From VYFG01 sp965248685 (GTDB lineage: Bacteria > Pseudomonadota > Gammaproteobacteria > Arenicellales > Poriferihabitantaceae), in assembly GCA_965248685.1 (NCBI GenBank), contig CBDFKC010000003.1, positions 124,001 to 188,000 of the forward strand: 64,000 nucleotides of DNA. Reading direction: 5' to 3'. The number at the start of each line of letters is the position of its first letter. Position 1 is the stretch's first letter. Of the stretch, positions 51,280 to 59,877 are shown piece after piece. Both the position numbers and the translations under genes were made by a program. The notes under the pieces are model-generated. The model did no database searches. It was not told the origin of the DNA and saw nothing but the letters and a program-made list of their open reading frames with translations.

Positions 51280-52068
51280 ATGACCGTTTATTTTATTGGC
51301 GCAGGTCCCGGTGATCCTGATTTGATTACGGTCAAGGCACTGCGCTTGATTCAGCAATGCCCGTTGGTATTGTATGCCGGTTCGCTGGTGCCCGAAGAAA
51401 TTCTCGAAACAGCGCATAGCGATGCCACCGTTATAGATTCCGCCTCGTTAAATCTGGGAGAAATCATCCAGCAGATAGAGGACGCCCATGGACGTGGCAT
51501 TGACGTGGCCCGGGTACATTCCGGTGACCCTTCGATCTATGGTGCAATCGGCGAACAAATGCGCAAACTGGACCAGCTCGGCATCCCCTACGAAGTGATT
51601 CCTGGTGTAACCGCAGCAAGCGCCTCTGCGGCACTTCTGAAAAAAGAATTCACACTGTCGGGCATAACTCAGACCGTAATCTATACCCGGTATGGGGCAA
51701 AAACACCGATGCCGGAAAAGGAAAACCTGAGCGCCCTGGCCCAGCACGGTGCCACCCTGGCTATCCATCTGGGCATCAGCCACATACATAAAATTGTCGA
51801 TCAGCTAATTCCCCATTACGGCGAGGACTGTCCGGTGGCGGTTTGCTATCGAACTGGTTGGCCGGATCAAGACTATGTTACTGGAACCCTGTCAACCATT
51901 GTTCTCCTGGTCCGGGCGAAAAAGTTTACCCGCACCTCGTTGATTCTGGTGGGCCAGGTCCTGGACCCTGCACAATTCAATGATTCGTTCCTGTATGACG
52001 AAAACAAAGCACATATCTATCGTCCCAAGGTAAAACCGGCACAACCACGAAGAGTAAAAAGAGCATGA
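51280..52068 (+). CDS. cbiF: Precorrin-4 / cobalt-precorrin-4 C11-methyltransferase
   Basis: 263 residues from ATG 51280; the open frame begins 78 bp earlier inside cbiH without a plausible start. SAM-binding GAGPGDPDLITVKALRLIQQ, the CbiF/CobM signature LVLYAGSLVPEEILE, RVHSGDPSIYGAIGEQMRKL, YEVIPGVTAASASAALLKKE and IYTRYGAKTPMPEKENL. A basic tail ends KPAQPRRVKRA. Its last four bases overlap cobW (ATGA). Confidence 0.93.
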   Translation: MTVYFIGAGPGDPDLITVKALRLIQQCPLVLYAGSLVPEEILETAHSDATVIDSASLNLGEIIQQIEDAHGRGIDVARVHSGDPSIYGAIGEQMRKLDQLGIPYEVIPGVTAASASAALLKKEFTLSGITQTVIYTRYGAKTPMPEKENLSALAQHGATLAIHLGISHIHKIVDQLIPHYGEDCPVAVCYRTGWPDQDYVTGTLSTIVLLVRAKKFTRTSLILVGQVLDPAQFNDSFLYDENKAHIYRPKVKPAQPRRVKRA

Positions 52069-53177
52069 ACCTGGAAAAAATACCCGCCACAATCGTTACC
52101 GGCTTTTTGGGTAGCGGCAAAACCACGTTGCTGTCCAATGTGATTAAGCAGGCCAATGGCAAGCGTATAGCGGTGATCGTTAACGAATTTGGCGAATTGG
52201 ATATCGACGCTGACCTGCTGCGCAACTGTCCGCTGGACTGTGACGACCCGGAGAAGGAAGGCCAGCGATCTGGCGCCGCGGCGTCAGCAATCCCGCAAGA
52301 TGGTATCTATGAATTGGCTAACGGCTGTATCTGCTGTACCGTTGAAGAAGAATTCCTGCCAGTCATGGAGCAGTTGGTGGCGCGTCGTGACCAGATAGAT
52401 CATATCTTGATTGAAACCTCGGGGCTTGCGTTACCCAAACCCCTAGTTCAGGCCTTCAACTGGCCCCAGATAAAACAGCATTGTACAGTCGATGCGGTCA
52501 TCACCGTAGTGGATGGGCCGGCGGTGGCAGACGGCCGCATTGCTCACAATCCGGCCCAGGTTGAAGCCCAGCGAACCGCCGATGACAGCCTGGATCATGA
52601 TCCATCATTGCAGGAGTTATTGGAGGACCAGCTTGGCTCGGCAGATATGATTATTATCAGTAAAGCGGATCAGTTAAACCAGGACCAGTTGCCGCAAATC
52701 AAGCAGCGCATTAGCGGCTACCTCAAGCCCCAGGTGAAGATGCTGGAAGTGAACCATGGCGCGGTGGAAAGTGACTTGATTATGGGGCTGAACTTCGCCT
52801 CGGAAGACAGCATTGAAGCAATCCATTCCCACCACGATCACCATCATGCCCATGGTGAAGAACACGCCCACGCCCATGATCACTTTGACACCCATTCTCT
52901 GGTGATCGGTGAAGTTGACGACAAAAAACTGGCAAATATAGTTACCGATTTACTGTCGAATCATGCGATCTATCGAATCAAAGGATTTCTTGCATTACCA
53001 GGAAAGCCACTGCGACAGGTAATCCAGGTTGTTGGTAATCGTCTGGAGCAATTTTTCGATCGCTCCTGGAATAACCATGAAGACCGGCAGAGTCGCCTTG
53101 TCTTTATCGGCAAGAACCTTGACCGTGATCAGTTATTACTTGCCTTGCAAGACGCCGTGATTAAGTCTGAGGGCTAA
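52065..53177 (+). CDS. cobW: CobW-type metal-chaperone GTPase
   Basis: 370 residues, ATG overlapping the cbiF stop. A P-loop GTPase of the COG0523 group: Walker A GFLGSGKTT (residues 13-21), switch region VNEFGELDIDADLL, the metal-binding GCICC with Cys88, Cys90 and Cys91, LIETSGLALPKPLVQAF and the NKxD-type SKADQLN. A His-rich insert (HSHHDHHHAHGEEHAHAHDH) precedes the C-terminal domain. CobW is thought to deliver cobalt to CobN; its place directly before cobN supports this. Confidence 0.94.
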   Translation: MNLEKIPATIVTGFLGSGKTTLLSNVIKQANGKRIAVIVNEFGELDIDADLLRNCPLDCDDPEKEGQRSGAAASAIPQDGIYELANGCICCTVEEEFLPVMEQLVARRDQIDHILIETSGLALPKPLVQAFNWPQIKQHCTVDAVITVVDGPAVADGRIAHNPAQVEAQRTADDSLDHDPSLQELLEDQLGSADMIIISKADQLNQDQLPQIKQRISGYLKPQVKMLEVNHGAVESDLIMGLNFASEDSIEAIHSHHDHHHAHGEEHAHAHDHFDTHSLVIGEVDDKKLANIVTDLLSNHAIYRIKGFLALPGKPLRQVIQVVGNRLEQFFDRSWNNHEDRQSRLVFIGKNLDRDQLLLALQDAVIKSEG

Positions 53178-53208
53178 CCCGCTAAATGAGTTAGCCGGAT
53201 AGTACGCC

Positions 53209-56200
53209 ATGCATTTACTGGCAGCCCAACCGGGAGGATTTAGCGACGAAGAAGGCATTATTGACCTTCAGCAAACCCCGGGAGATATCGTTGTGCTCTC
53301 GGCCCAGGACACTTCCCTGGGTGTCCTCGCAGACGCCGCCGACCGGCTGTCACAAAACCTTCCCACGGTGCGCCTGGCCAATCTGGTCAACCTGGACAAA
53401 CCAGCCGCCTATGATTTATACGAACATAAAGTACTACAGCACGCCAGGGTTATCGTGGTGGCGCTGCTTGGCGGCACCAACTACTGGAAGTATGGGGTAG
53501 AACAGCTCTGCGCACTTTGCCTGAAGCAGAACATCCCCCTGGCCATCGTTCCCGGGGACGACCAGCCCGATCCTGAACTGGCACAACTTTGCTCCCTGGG
53601 CCCGGCTGAATGCCACGAGATCTGGCGCTATCTGAGAGAAGCCGGCCAGCGCAACAGCGATAATCTGTTTCGGCTGTTGGGCCATGTCATAGCCCCGGAC
53701 AGTATTGCCCGGGAATCCATTGAGCCTCCACGGAAATTACCAGATACACTAATATATTCTGCGGAAGGATTCCACTATTCAATAACCCAATGGCAGCAAA
53801 ACAAAAATCTAGAGCTGCCCACCGTGCTGTTGCTGTTCTATCGGTCCCACGTTTTATCGGGAAATACTGCGGCACTAGAACAGTTTATTGCAATTCTTCA
53901 AGACAGGTTTAATGTACTGCCGGTAGCGACTTTATCCCTGAAGAATCCTGAATGCCTGCAAACCCTAAATCATCTGATTGATGTCGGCGATGCCAGTATT
54001 GTCATAAACACCACCAGTTTTTCCCAACGGGTCGAGGGCAACTCCGCGCTATCCTCAACACCTCAACAGGTATCCCACCTATTCGAACGGGATATCCCGG
54101 TTATTCAGGGAATTCTGGCTGCTAACAGCGAGCAGGACTGGCGTGCATCGGATCAGGGACTAAGGAGTCGTGACATCGCCATGAACGTATCACTGCCGGA
54201 GTTTGACGGCCGCATTGTCAGTCGTGCGATTAGTTTCAAAGAGCTATATCGTCATTCTGACAACGCCCAGCTCGATGTTATTCGCTACCGGCTACAACCC
54301 GAACGAGCCAGTTTCGTTTCGGGCCTGGCGCAAAGTTGGGCCCGATTGCGTAATCTACCTAATAAGGAAAAACGCGTCGCCATAGTGTTGGCCAATTATC
54401 CCACCCGGGACGGTCGGATCGGCAATGGTGTCGGGTTGGATACGCCGGCCTCCGCCATCACTATTCTGCAGGCAATGCAACAATCAGGCTTTGCGATCTC
54501 ATCTATCCCTGAGAATGGCGACGACCTGATCACATTATTGCAGCAAGGGGTAACCAATAATCTCGATATGCTGCCAATTCGCCAGGCGAACCAGGGGATT
54601 GCCCGGGAAGATTATCTGTCCCGGTTCGAAGCCTTGCCTGGGGCCTGTCAGCAAGCCGTACTTGATCGTTGGGGTCCGATGGAAAATGACCCGCTTTATC
54701 GTGACGGTCAACTGATGGTTTGTGGAATCCAGCTTGCCGAAATATTTGTTGGGGTTCAACCAGCCCGGGGATTCAACATTGATACCGTGGCTAATTATCA
54801 TGATCCTGATCTGGTGCCACCCCACGGCTACCTCGGGTTTTATTTCTGGATCCGATTTGTCTATGGCGCCCATGCCGTAGCCCATGTGGGTAAACATGGC
54901 AATCTTGAATGGCTACCCGGCAAGAGCGTGGCGTTATCGGAAGAATGCTGGCCGGACGCGGTATTTGGTCCACTACCTCATCTTTATCCATTTATCGTAA
55001 ATGATCCGGGTGAAGGTGCCCAGGCCAAACGCCGGGCCCAGGCCGTGATCCTGGACCACCTGATGCCACCGATGGCTCGGGCCGAAAACTATGGCGAACT
55101 GATCGATCTGGAAAACCTGGTAGACGAGTACTACCAGGCCATGGGACTGGATCAACGCCGCGAGCAGTATTTAAAAAGGAAAATTCTAGACGCCCTGAAG
55201 AAAACTAATCTGGTACAGGAACTCCCGGCAGCAGCGGGAGAAAGCGAACAAGCTTTGCTCAATGAAGTCGACGCCTATTTATGCGAACTCAAGGAAGCCC
55301 AGATTAGAAACGGCCTGCATCGGTTTGGACAGTTACCGGATGCCGACAAGCTCCCAGAGACCCTGGTGTCCCTGGTACGCCTACCCCGGGGCAAAGACAC
55401 CAATGACGCCGGGATATTACATTGTCTTGCCAGTGATCTGGACCTCGATAACGAGGCGGGCTTGTTCGACCCACTTAAATTTGATCCCGCTAAACCCTGG
55501 CGGGGTGAGCGACCCGACTTGCTGCTTCGGATCAGCCAGTCGCCCTGGCGAACCGAAGCAGATACCCGGGAGCGGCTGGAGCAACTGGCCGAAAATTGTA
55601 TTGAACAAACATTAGATAAACGCGCCCTGTCACCGCAACTGAAAAAGACCCGGGAATTGATGCAATATATCGATGCCGTGGTTTTTCCCGCAGTCACAAA
55701 TTCGGGTACAGATGAAATCGGCAATTTTTTGGGCGCATTAAGCGGAAAATTCGTTCCGCCAGGCCCCAGTGGTGCGCCGACTCGGGGGCGCCTGGATGTA
55801 TTGCCTACCGGGAGAAATTTTTATTCTCTCGACGCCCGATCGATTCCTTCCAGAAGCGCCTGGGAACTCGGCCAGCTATCCGCGGAACAACTGATCCAGC
55901 GCCATCTGCAAGAGAACGGCGATTATCCCAAAGAACTGGGAATATCAGTATGGGGAACCTCCACCATGCGTACCGGCGGCGACGATATCGCCCAGGCCCT
56001 GGCCCTGATGGGTGTTCGCCCGATCTGGGCAGAAGGTTCAAATCGGGTAACCGATATCGAAATCATTCCCGGATTTCAGTTAGATCGACCCCGGGTTGAC
56101 GTCACCTTGCGTATCTCGGGATTCTTTCGCGACGCGTTTCCCAACGTGGCCAGATTGTTCGATACCGCGGTACAGGCCCTGGCGGATTATCAGGAGCCCG

Positions 56201-57030
56201 GGGATTCCAATGTATTACGCCAGCATATCGCGCAACACACCCTTGCGCTAATTGAAAACGGTATGGATGAGACCAGTGCTCGAACCCAGGCCCGATTCCG
56301 GGTGTTTGGCTCCAAGCCCGGAAGCTATGGTGCCGGTCTTCAGGGGCTTATCGACGAAGGTATATGGAAAGATGGTACCGACCTGGCCCAGGCTTATGTT
56401 AATTGGGGCGGCTATAGTTATTCTGCAGAGCACTTTGGTATGGCTGCATTTGCTTCCTTTGAGCATCGGTTAAGCCAAATAGACACCGTGATACAAAATC
56501 AGGACAACCGTGAACACGACCTGTTGGACTCCGACGACTACTACCAATTTCAGGGTGGAATGAGTAACGCGGTAGAAGTACTTGGGGGCAGCCAGCCGGT
56601 GATCTACCACGGCGATCATGCCAATCCATCCAATCCTAAAATTCGAACTCTGAAAGAAGAGCTAAACCGGGTCATTCGCAGCCGCGTGATCAATCCAAAA
56701 TGGATTGCTGCGATGCGGGAGCATGGTTATAAAGGCGCGTTTGAAATGGCTGCAAGCGTTGACTACCTGTTCGCCTACGATGCCACTACTAACCTGATCG
56801 ATGATTACCAATACGAAGCGGTAACTGATGCCCTGGTTCTGGACCCGGAAAACCAGGCATTTATGCAGCAATCAAACCCCAACGCTTTGAAAGAAATGGC
56901 CGAGCGTCTGCTGGAGGCCCAGCAACGTGGGCTATGGGAAAACCCGGGTCAATTTTCAGACCGGCTGATCGAAACCATATTAAAAATCGACAACTCCCTG
57001 GAGGTTTCTGAGCAACTGCTCGAATCTTAG
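53209..57030 (+). CDS. cobN: Cobaltochelatase large subunit CobN
   Basis: 1273 residues, ATG 53209. The magnesium/cobalt-chelatase H subunit type: it holds the corrin and inserts Co2+ with ATP-dependent help from CobS/CobT (or ChlI/ChlD-like) proteins. Recognisable blocks are KRVAIVLANYPTRDGRIGNG, YHDPDLVPPHGYLGFYFWIR, HVGKHGNLEWLPGKSVALSE, the NFYSLDARSIPSRSAWELGQ segment and, in the C-terminal part, FRVFGSKPGSYGAGLQGLID and YQFQGGMSNAVEVLGGSQPV. No cobS or cobT gene is present in this window. Its stop overlaps the stop of the convergent cbiB by three bases. Confidence 0.94.
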   Translation: MHLLAAQPGGFSDEEGIIDLQQTPGDIVVLSAQDTSLGVLADAADRLSQNLPTVRLANLVNLDKPAAYDLYEHKVLQHARVIVVALLGGTNYWKYGVEQLCALCLKQNIPLAIVPGDDQPDPELAQLCSLGPAECHEIWRYLREAGQRNSDNLFRLLGHVIAPDSIARESIEPPRKLPDTLIYSAEGFHYSITQWQQNKNLELPTVLLLFYRSHVLSGNTAALEQFIAILQDRFNVLPVATLSLKNPECLQTLNHLIDVGDASIVINTTSFSQRVEGNSALSSTPQQVSHLFERDIPVIQGILAANSEQDWRASDQGLRSRDIAMNVSLPEFDGRIVSRAISFKELYRHSDNAQLDVIRYRLQPERASFVSGLAQSWARLRNLPNKEKRVAIVLANYPTRDGRIGNGVGLDTPASAITILQAMQQSGFAISSIPENGDDLITLLQQGVTNNLDMLPIRQANQGIAREDYLSRFEALPGACQQAVLDRWGPMENDPLYRDGQLMVCGIQLAEIFVGVQPARGFNIDTVANYHDPDLVPPHGYLGFYFWIRFVYGAHAVAHVGKHGNLEWLPGKSVALSEECWPDAVFGPLPHLYPFIVNDPGEGAQAKRRAQAVILDHLMPPMARAENYGELIDLENLVDEYYQAMGLDQRREQYLKRKILDALKKTNLVQELPAAAGESEQALLNEVDAYLCELKEAQIRNGLHRFGQLPDADKLPETLVSLVRLPRGKDTNDAGILHCLASDLDLDNEAGLFDPLKFDPAKPWRGERPDLLLRISQSPWRTEADTRERLEQLAENCIEQTLDKRALSPQLKKTRELMQYIDAVVFPAVTNSGTDEIGNFLGALSGKFVPPGPSGAPTRGRLDVLPTGRNFYSLDARSIPSRSAWELGQLSAEQLIQRHLQENGDYPKELGISVWGTSTMRTGGDDIAQALALMGVRPIWAEGSNRVTDIEIIPGFQLDRPRVDVTLRISGFFRDAFPNVARLFDTAVQALADYQEPGDSNVLRQHIAQHTLALIENGMDETSARTQARFRVFGSKPGSYGAGLQGLIDEGIWKDGTDLAQAYVNWGGYSYSAEHFGMAAFASFEHRLSQIDTVIQNQDNREHDLLDSDDYYQFQGGMSNAVEVLGGSQPVIYHGDHANPSNPKIRTLKEELNRVIRSRVINPKWIAAMREHGYKGAFEMAASVDYLFAYDATTNLIDDYQYEAVTDALVLDPENQAFMQQSNPNALKEMAERLLEAQQRGLWENPGQFSDRLIETILKIDNSLEVSEQLLES

Positions 57031-57974
57031 GATTGCGCCAATATTGCAGACAAAATTATTAGGTAACCAATCATCCAAATAAGGAGACTGCGGTTTATTA
57101 AACCGATGGTTCTATTTATATCTTGTGGTTCCGCACGAGGGCCACTGCCCAGCCAGGGCTTGTTCTGGATTTCTCCGTCATATTCGACCGGTCCCCCGAT
57201 CATAATCTTTAGTGCGCCGGCACCACTTGCCATCACCAGGCCAGCATTGGGACTCTTGTGTTGGCCAACCTGAGCTTTCCAACCAGTTAATGCGCTGGCC
57301 AGGGAGCCTGAAAGTCCATAGCCGATCGCGGTCAAACGCGCCGGCACCCATCCCATCAAATCATCCATTCTGGCAGCGCACCAGCCAAATTCCAGAAATC
57401 GGGAATTCTTGTATCCCCACATCGCGTCCAGCGTGTTCACCAATCGATGGGCTACCGCCCCTGCCGGTCCAAAAACAGCAAACCAGAACAGTGACGCAAT
57501 GACACAATCATTGCCATTTTCAAGCACCGATTCGATAGTTGAACCGACGATCAGTTTCTCGTCCATTTTTTGGGTATCCCGACTAACAATCATACTTAGA
57601 TCGTAGCGGGCGCCATCGATATCATTCAGCTCGAGTTTATGAAAAACTCGCATCGCATGTTGTTTCATGCTTTGCCAGCCAATCACCAGATACAAAATAG
57701 TAATATCAAATGCCATTTCAAGCCATATCGATTCGAGAAGAAGTTGAATCAGCAATACGATCAGGCAAGGTGGAACGCAGACCAACAGCAACGCGTTAAT
57801 ACCATTAATTTTTAATTTGTTGTTCAGCCAGCGCTCAACCGCTATCGCAGCATTACCAAAGACCACCAGCGGATGCCATTTCGGCTCGCCAAATACACGA
57901 TCGAGAAGCAAGGCAAATAGACATACCAGCCCGGGAATTAGTGCTTCCACAATCAGAGTTTTAATCCGGCACAA
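57027..57974 (-). CDS. cbiB: Adenosylcobinamide-phosphate synthase CbiB (CobD)
   Basis: 315 residues from a TTG at 57974; a GTG at 57950, just past the cobQ stop, would give a 307-residue protein and may be the real start. A membrane enzyme joining the aminopropanol (phosphate) arm to cobyric acid. Hydrophobic segments flank the signature: LLDRVFGEPKWHPLVVFGNA, YDLSMIVSRDTQKMDEKLIV, FGPAGAVAHRLVNTLDAMWG, PARLTAIGYGLSG and the P-N-A-G in SPNAGLVMASGAGAL. It overlaps cobQ by 22 bp or lies directly after it and is convergent with cobN. Confidence 0.92.
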   Translation of the reverse strand: MCRIKTLIVEALIPGLVCLFALLLDRVFGEPKWHPLVVFGNAAIAVERWLNNKLKINGINALLLVCVPPCLIVLLIQLLLESIWLEMAFDITILYLVIGWQSMKQHAMRVFHKLELNDIDGARYDLSMIVSRDTQKMDEKLIVGSTIESVLENGNDCVIASLFWFAVFGPAGAVAHRLVNTLDAMWGYKNSRFLEFGWCAARMDDLMGWVPARLTAIGYGLSGSLASALTGWKAQVGQHKSPNAGLVMASGAGALKIMIGGPVEYDGEIQNKPWLGSGPRAEPQDINRTIGLINRSLLIWMIGYLIILSAILAQS

Positions 57975-59419
57975 TCAGCGAGTACGTTGAATCCGATTTC
58001 TTCATCCAGCATTCGTGCAACCCGATCAAACTCTCGGTGTCGCAATGCATCGTAATCCGCGCTCCAGCTACTTTCCAGGCCAGCCCATTTAAGCAAAGCT
58101 GCGCATGCTTCGGAATGATCAAATACGCCGTGCAGATAAGTACAGAGGATCTGGTTATCTGCACTTATCACACCGTCGCTACGGCCAGGCAAATTGATTG
58201 CAGGGCGTTCAAGGTCGGGGCCAACTGTTTCCCCCATATGAATCTCGTATCCCGTAACCTCTGCGTCGAGCGTAACGAATCGACCCTGTATCCGGGTAAG
58301 TTGCTTGGAGGGTTGCAGGGTAGTTGAGAAATTCATTAATCCCAATGCCGGGGTAGACCCAGCGGGCCCCTCGATACCGAGTGGATCGTGAATTGTTTGT
58401 CCTATCATTTGATAACCACCACAGATTCCAATCAGCTTTCCACCATAACGCAGATGACGCAGCAGGTATTGGTCCCACCCATTGCGCAGCATCCATTCAA
58501 GATCACTTACCGTATTTTTGCTACCCGGCAATACAACCAGATCGGCTGGTGGGATTTCAGTATTTTCCTCAATAAAATGGAGATCAACGTTGGGATGCAG
58601 GCGCAGTACATCAAAATCGGTGTGATTGCTGATTCGGGGAATGCGAGGCACCAATACCTTGAGCCCACCGAGTTCGCCTTCGCTTCTCGTACTACGTTGA
58701 TCTACCGCATCTTCTGCTTCAATGTGCAATCCTTTCAGATACGGCAGAACGCCGAGGGTAGGAATTCCGGTTTTGGCTTCCAACCAATCGATACCACTGG
58801 TAAGCAGGTCCTTGTCTCCCCGAAAACGATTTATGACAAACCCTTTTATCAAGTTACGTTCTGCGCTATCCAGGCAATCAAGGGTGCCAGTAAGATGAGC
58901 AAATACCCCGCCGCGATCAATGTCCGCGCAGAGCAAAACCGGACAGTCTGCGGCCAGCGCAAACCCCATATTGGCGATATCATGCTCCCGCAAATTAATT
59001 TCCGCTGGGCTCCCCGCGCCTTCCACAATGACAATATCAAACTCCCTGGCAAGACGGTGGTATGCGGCAATCGCATACTGAAAAGCTTCTTTTTTAAACT
59101 CGTGATAGCTCACCGCATCCATATTGCTGTGAGGGTGGCCATTTAGTATTAGCTGGGCTCCCTTGTCACTATTTGGCTTAAGCAAGATTGGGTTCATGTC
59201 GGTTGTCGGTTCAACCCCGGCAGCCATCGCCTGAACCGCCTGAGAGCGACCAATTTCACCACCATCTATGGTAACCGCACTGTTTAACGCCATGTTCTGA
59301 GGCTTAAACGGCGCGACCTTATACCCATGCTGGCTAAACAACCGACATAACCCCGTCGCCAAAACACTTTTTCCAGCATTGGACGTGGTCCCTTGAATCA
59401 TTAGTACTGCGGCGTTCAT
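57953..59419 (-). CDS. cobQ: Cobyric acid synthase CobQ (CbiP)
   Basis: 488 residues from the ATG at 59419 (MNAAVLMIQGTTSNAGKSVL); the open frame starts 30 bp earlier. It amidates the b, d, e and g carboxylates. The N-terminal ATP domain shows GTTSNAGKSVLATGLCRLF, KVAPFKPQNMALNSAVTIDG and VIVEGAGSPAEINLREHDI; the glutaminase domain has its Cys333 in LIGICGGYQMIGQ, and a later TYLHGVFDH holds the His of the triad. It is co-directional with cbiB. No corrinoid adenosyltransferase (cobO/cobA), cobU, cobS (late) or cobC follows, so lower-ligand assembly is encoded elsewhere. Confidence 0.94.
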   Translation of the reverse strand: MNAAVLMIQGTTSNAGKSVLATGLCRLFSQHGYKVAPFKPQNMALNSAVTIDGGEIGRSQAVQAMAAGVEPTTDMNPILLKPNSDKGAQLILNGHPHSNMDAVSYHEFKKEAFQYAIAAYHRLAREFDIVIVEGAGSPAEINLREHDIANMGFALAADCPVLLCADIDRGGVFAHLTGTLDCLDSAERNLIKGFVINRFRGDKDLLTSGIDWLEAKTGIPTLGVLPYLKGLHIEAEDAVDQRSTRSEGELGGLKVLVPRIPRISNHTDFDVLRLHPNVDLHFIEENTEIPPADLVVLPGSKNTVSDLEWMLRNGWDQYLLRHLRYGGKLIGICGGYQMIGQTIHDPLGIEGPAGSTPALGLMNFSTTLQPSKQLTRIQGRFVTLDAEVTGYEIHMGETVGPDLERPAINLPGRSDGVISADNQILCTYLHGVFDHSEACAALLKWAGLESSWSADYDALRHREFDRVARMLDEEIGFNVLADCAGLKL

Positions 59420-59449
59420 TTGAGGTATTAAGTGCGCTGTTCGAATCAT

Positions 59450-59877
59450 GGTTAACTGTGAATTTCGAATTTTAAGGTAAAACCTGAAGGGTAATTTGTC
59501 TTAAAAACCGCCAGAGATACCGATTCGTGTCGGTTCAAGTTAAAAGTGTCTACCCTCGGTCGATCATACTCACACTGGACCCTGCATCACAGGATGACGG
59601 CGTTAGAAGCAATCGTTAATAACCCAACTACTCTTCATTCTGGCGCAGTCCAGTATGACGTCGTTAGAAGCATCCACATAACTGACTCGCCGGGGAAATT
59701 CCGGCGGATTCCAATGGTTGATCTGTTGAGTAAAGCAGGTCACAATATTTGCGACGAAAAGGGATTGATTTTGACGAGATCGGCCGCTGACTCTGCTCAA
59801 ATTAATTATCGGTTTGCGTTTATGGACATGCTTTAGATAAACCATCTAAGTAAACTTGAAATGTGAGGAAAAAATTC
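59450..59877. other. Intergenic region with an internal direct repeat
   Basis: A 96-residue frame (59546-59836) is open but has no ribosome site or protein-like features. It spans a repeat: ATGACGGCGTTAGAAGCA near 59593 and ATGACGTCGTTAGAAGCA near 59659, with CATTCTGGCGCAG between them, a pattern of dispersed extragenic repeats. Likely non-coding. Confidence 0.45.

Noticed and set aside
59546..59836. 96-residue frame between cobQ and the TPR gene
   Set aside because: It spans a direct repeat typical of extragenic elements and shows no ribosome site or domain.
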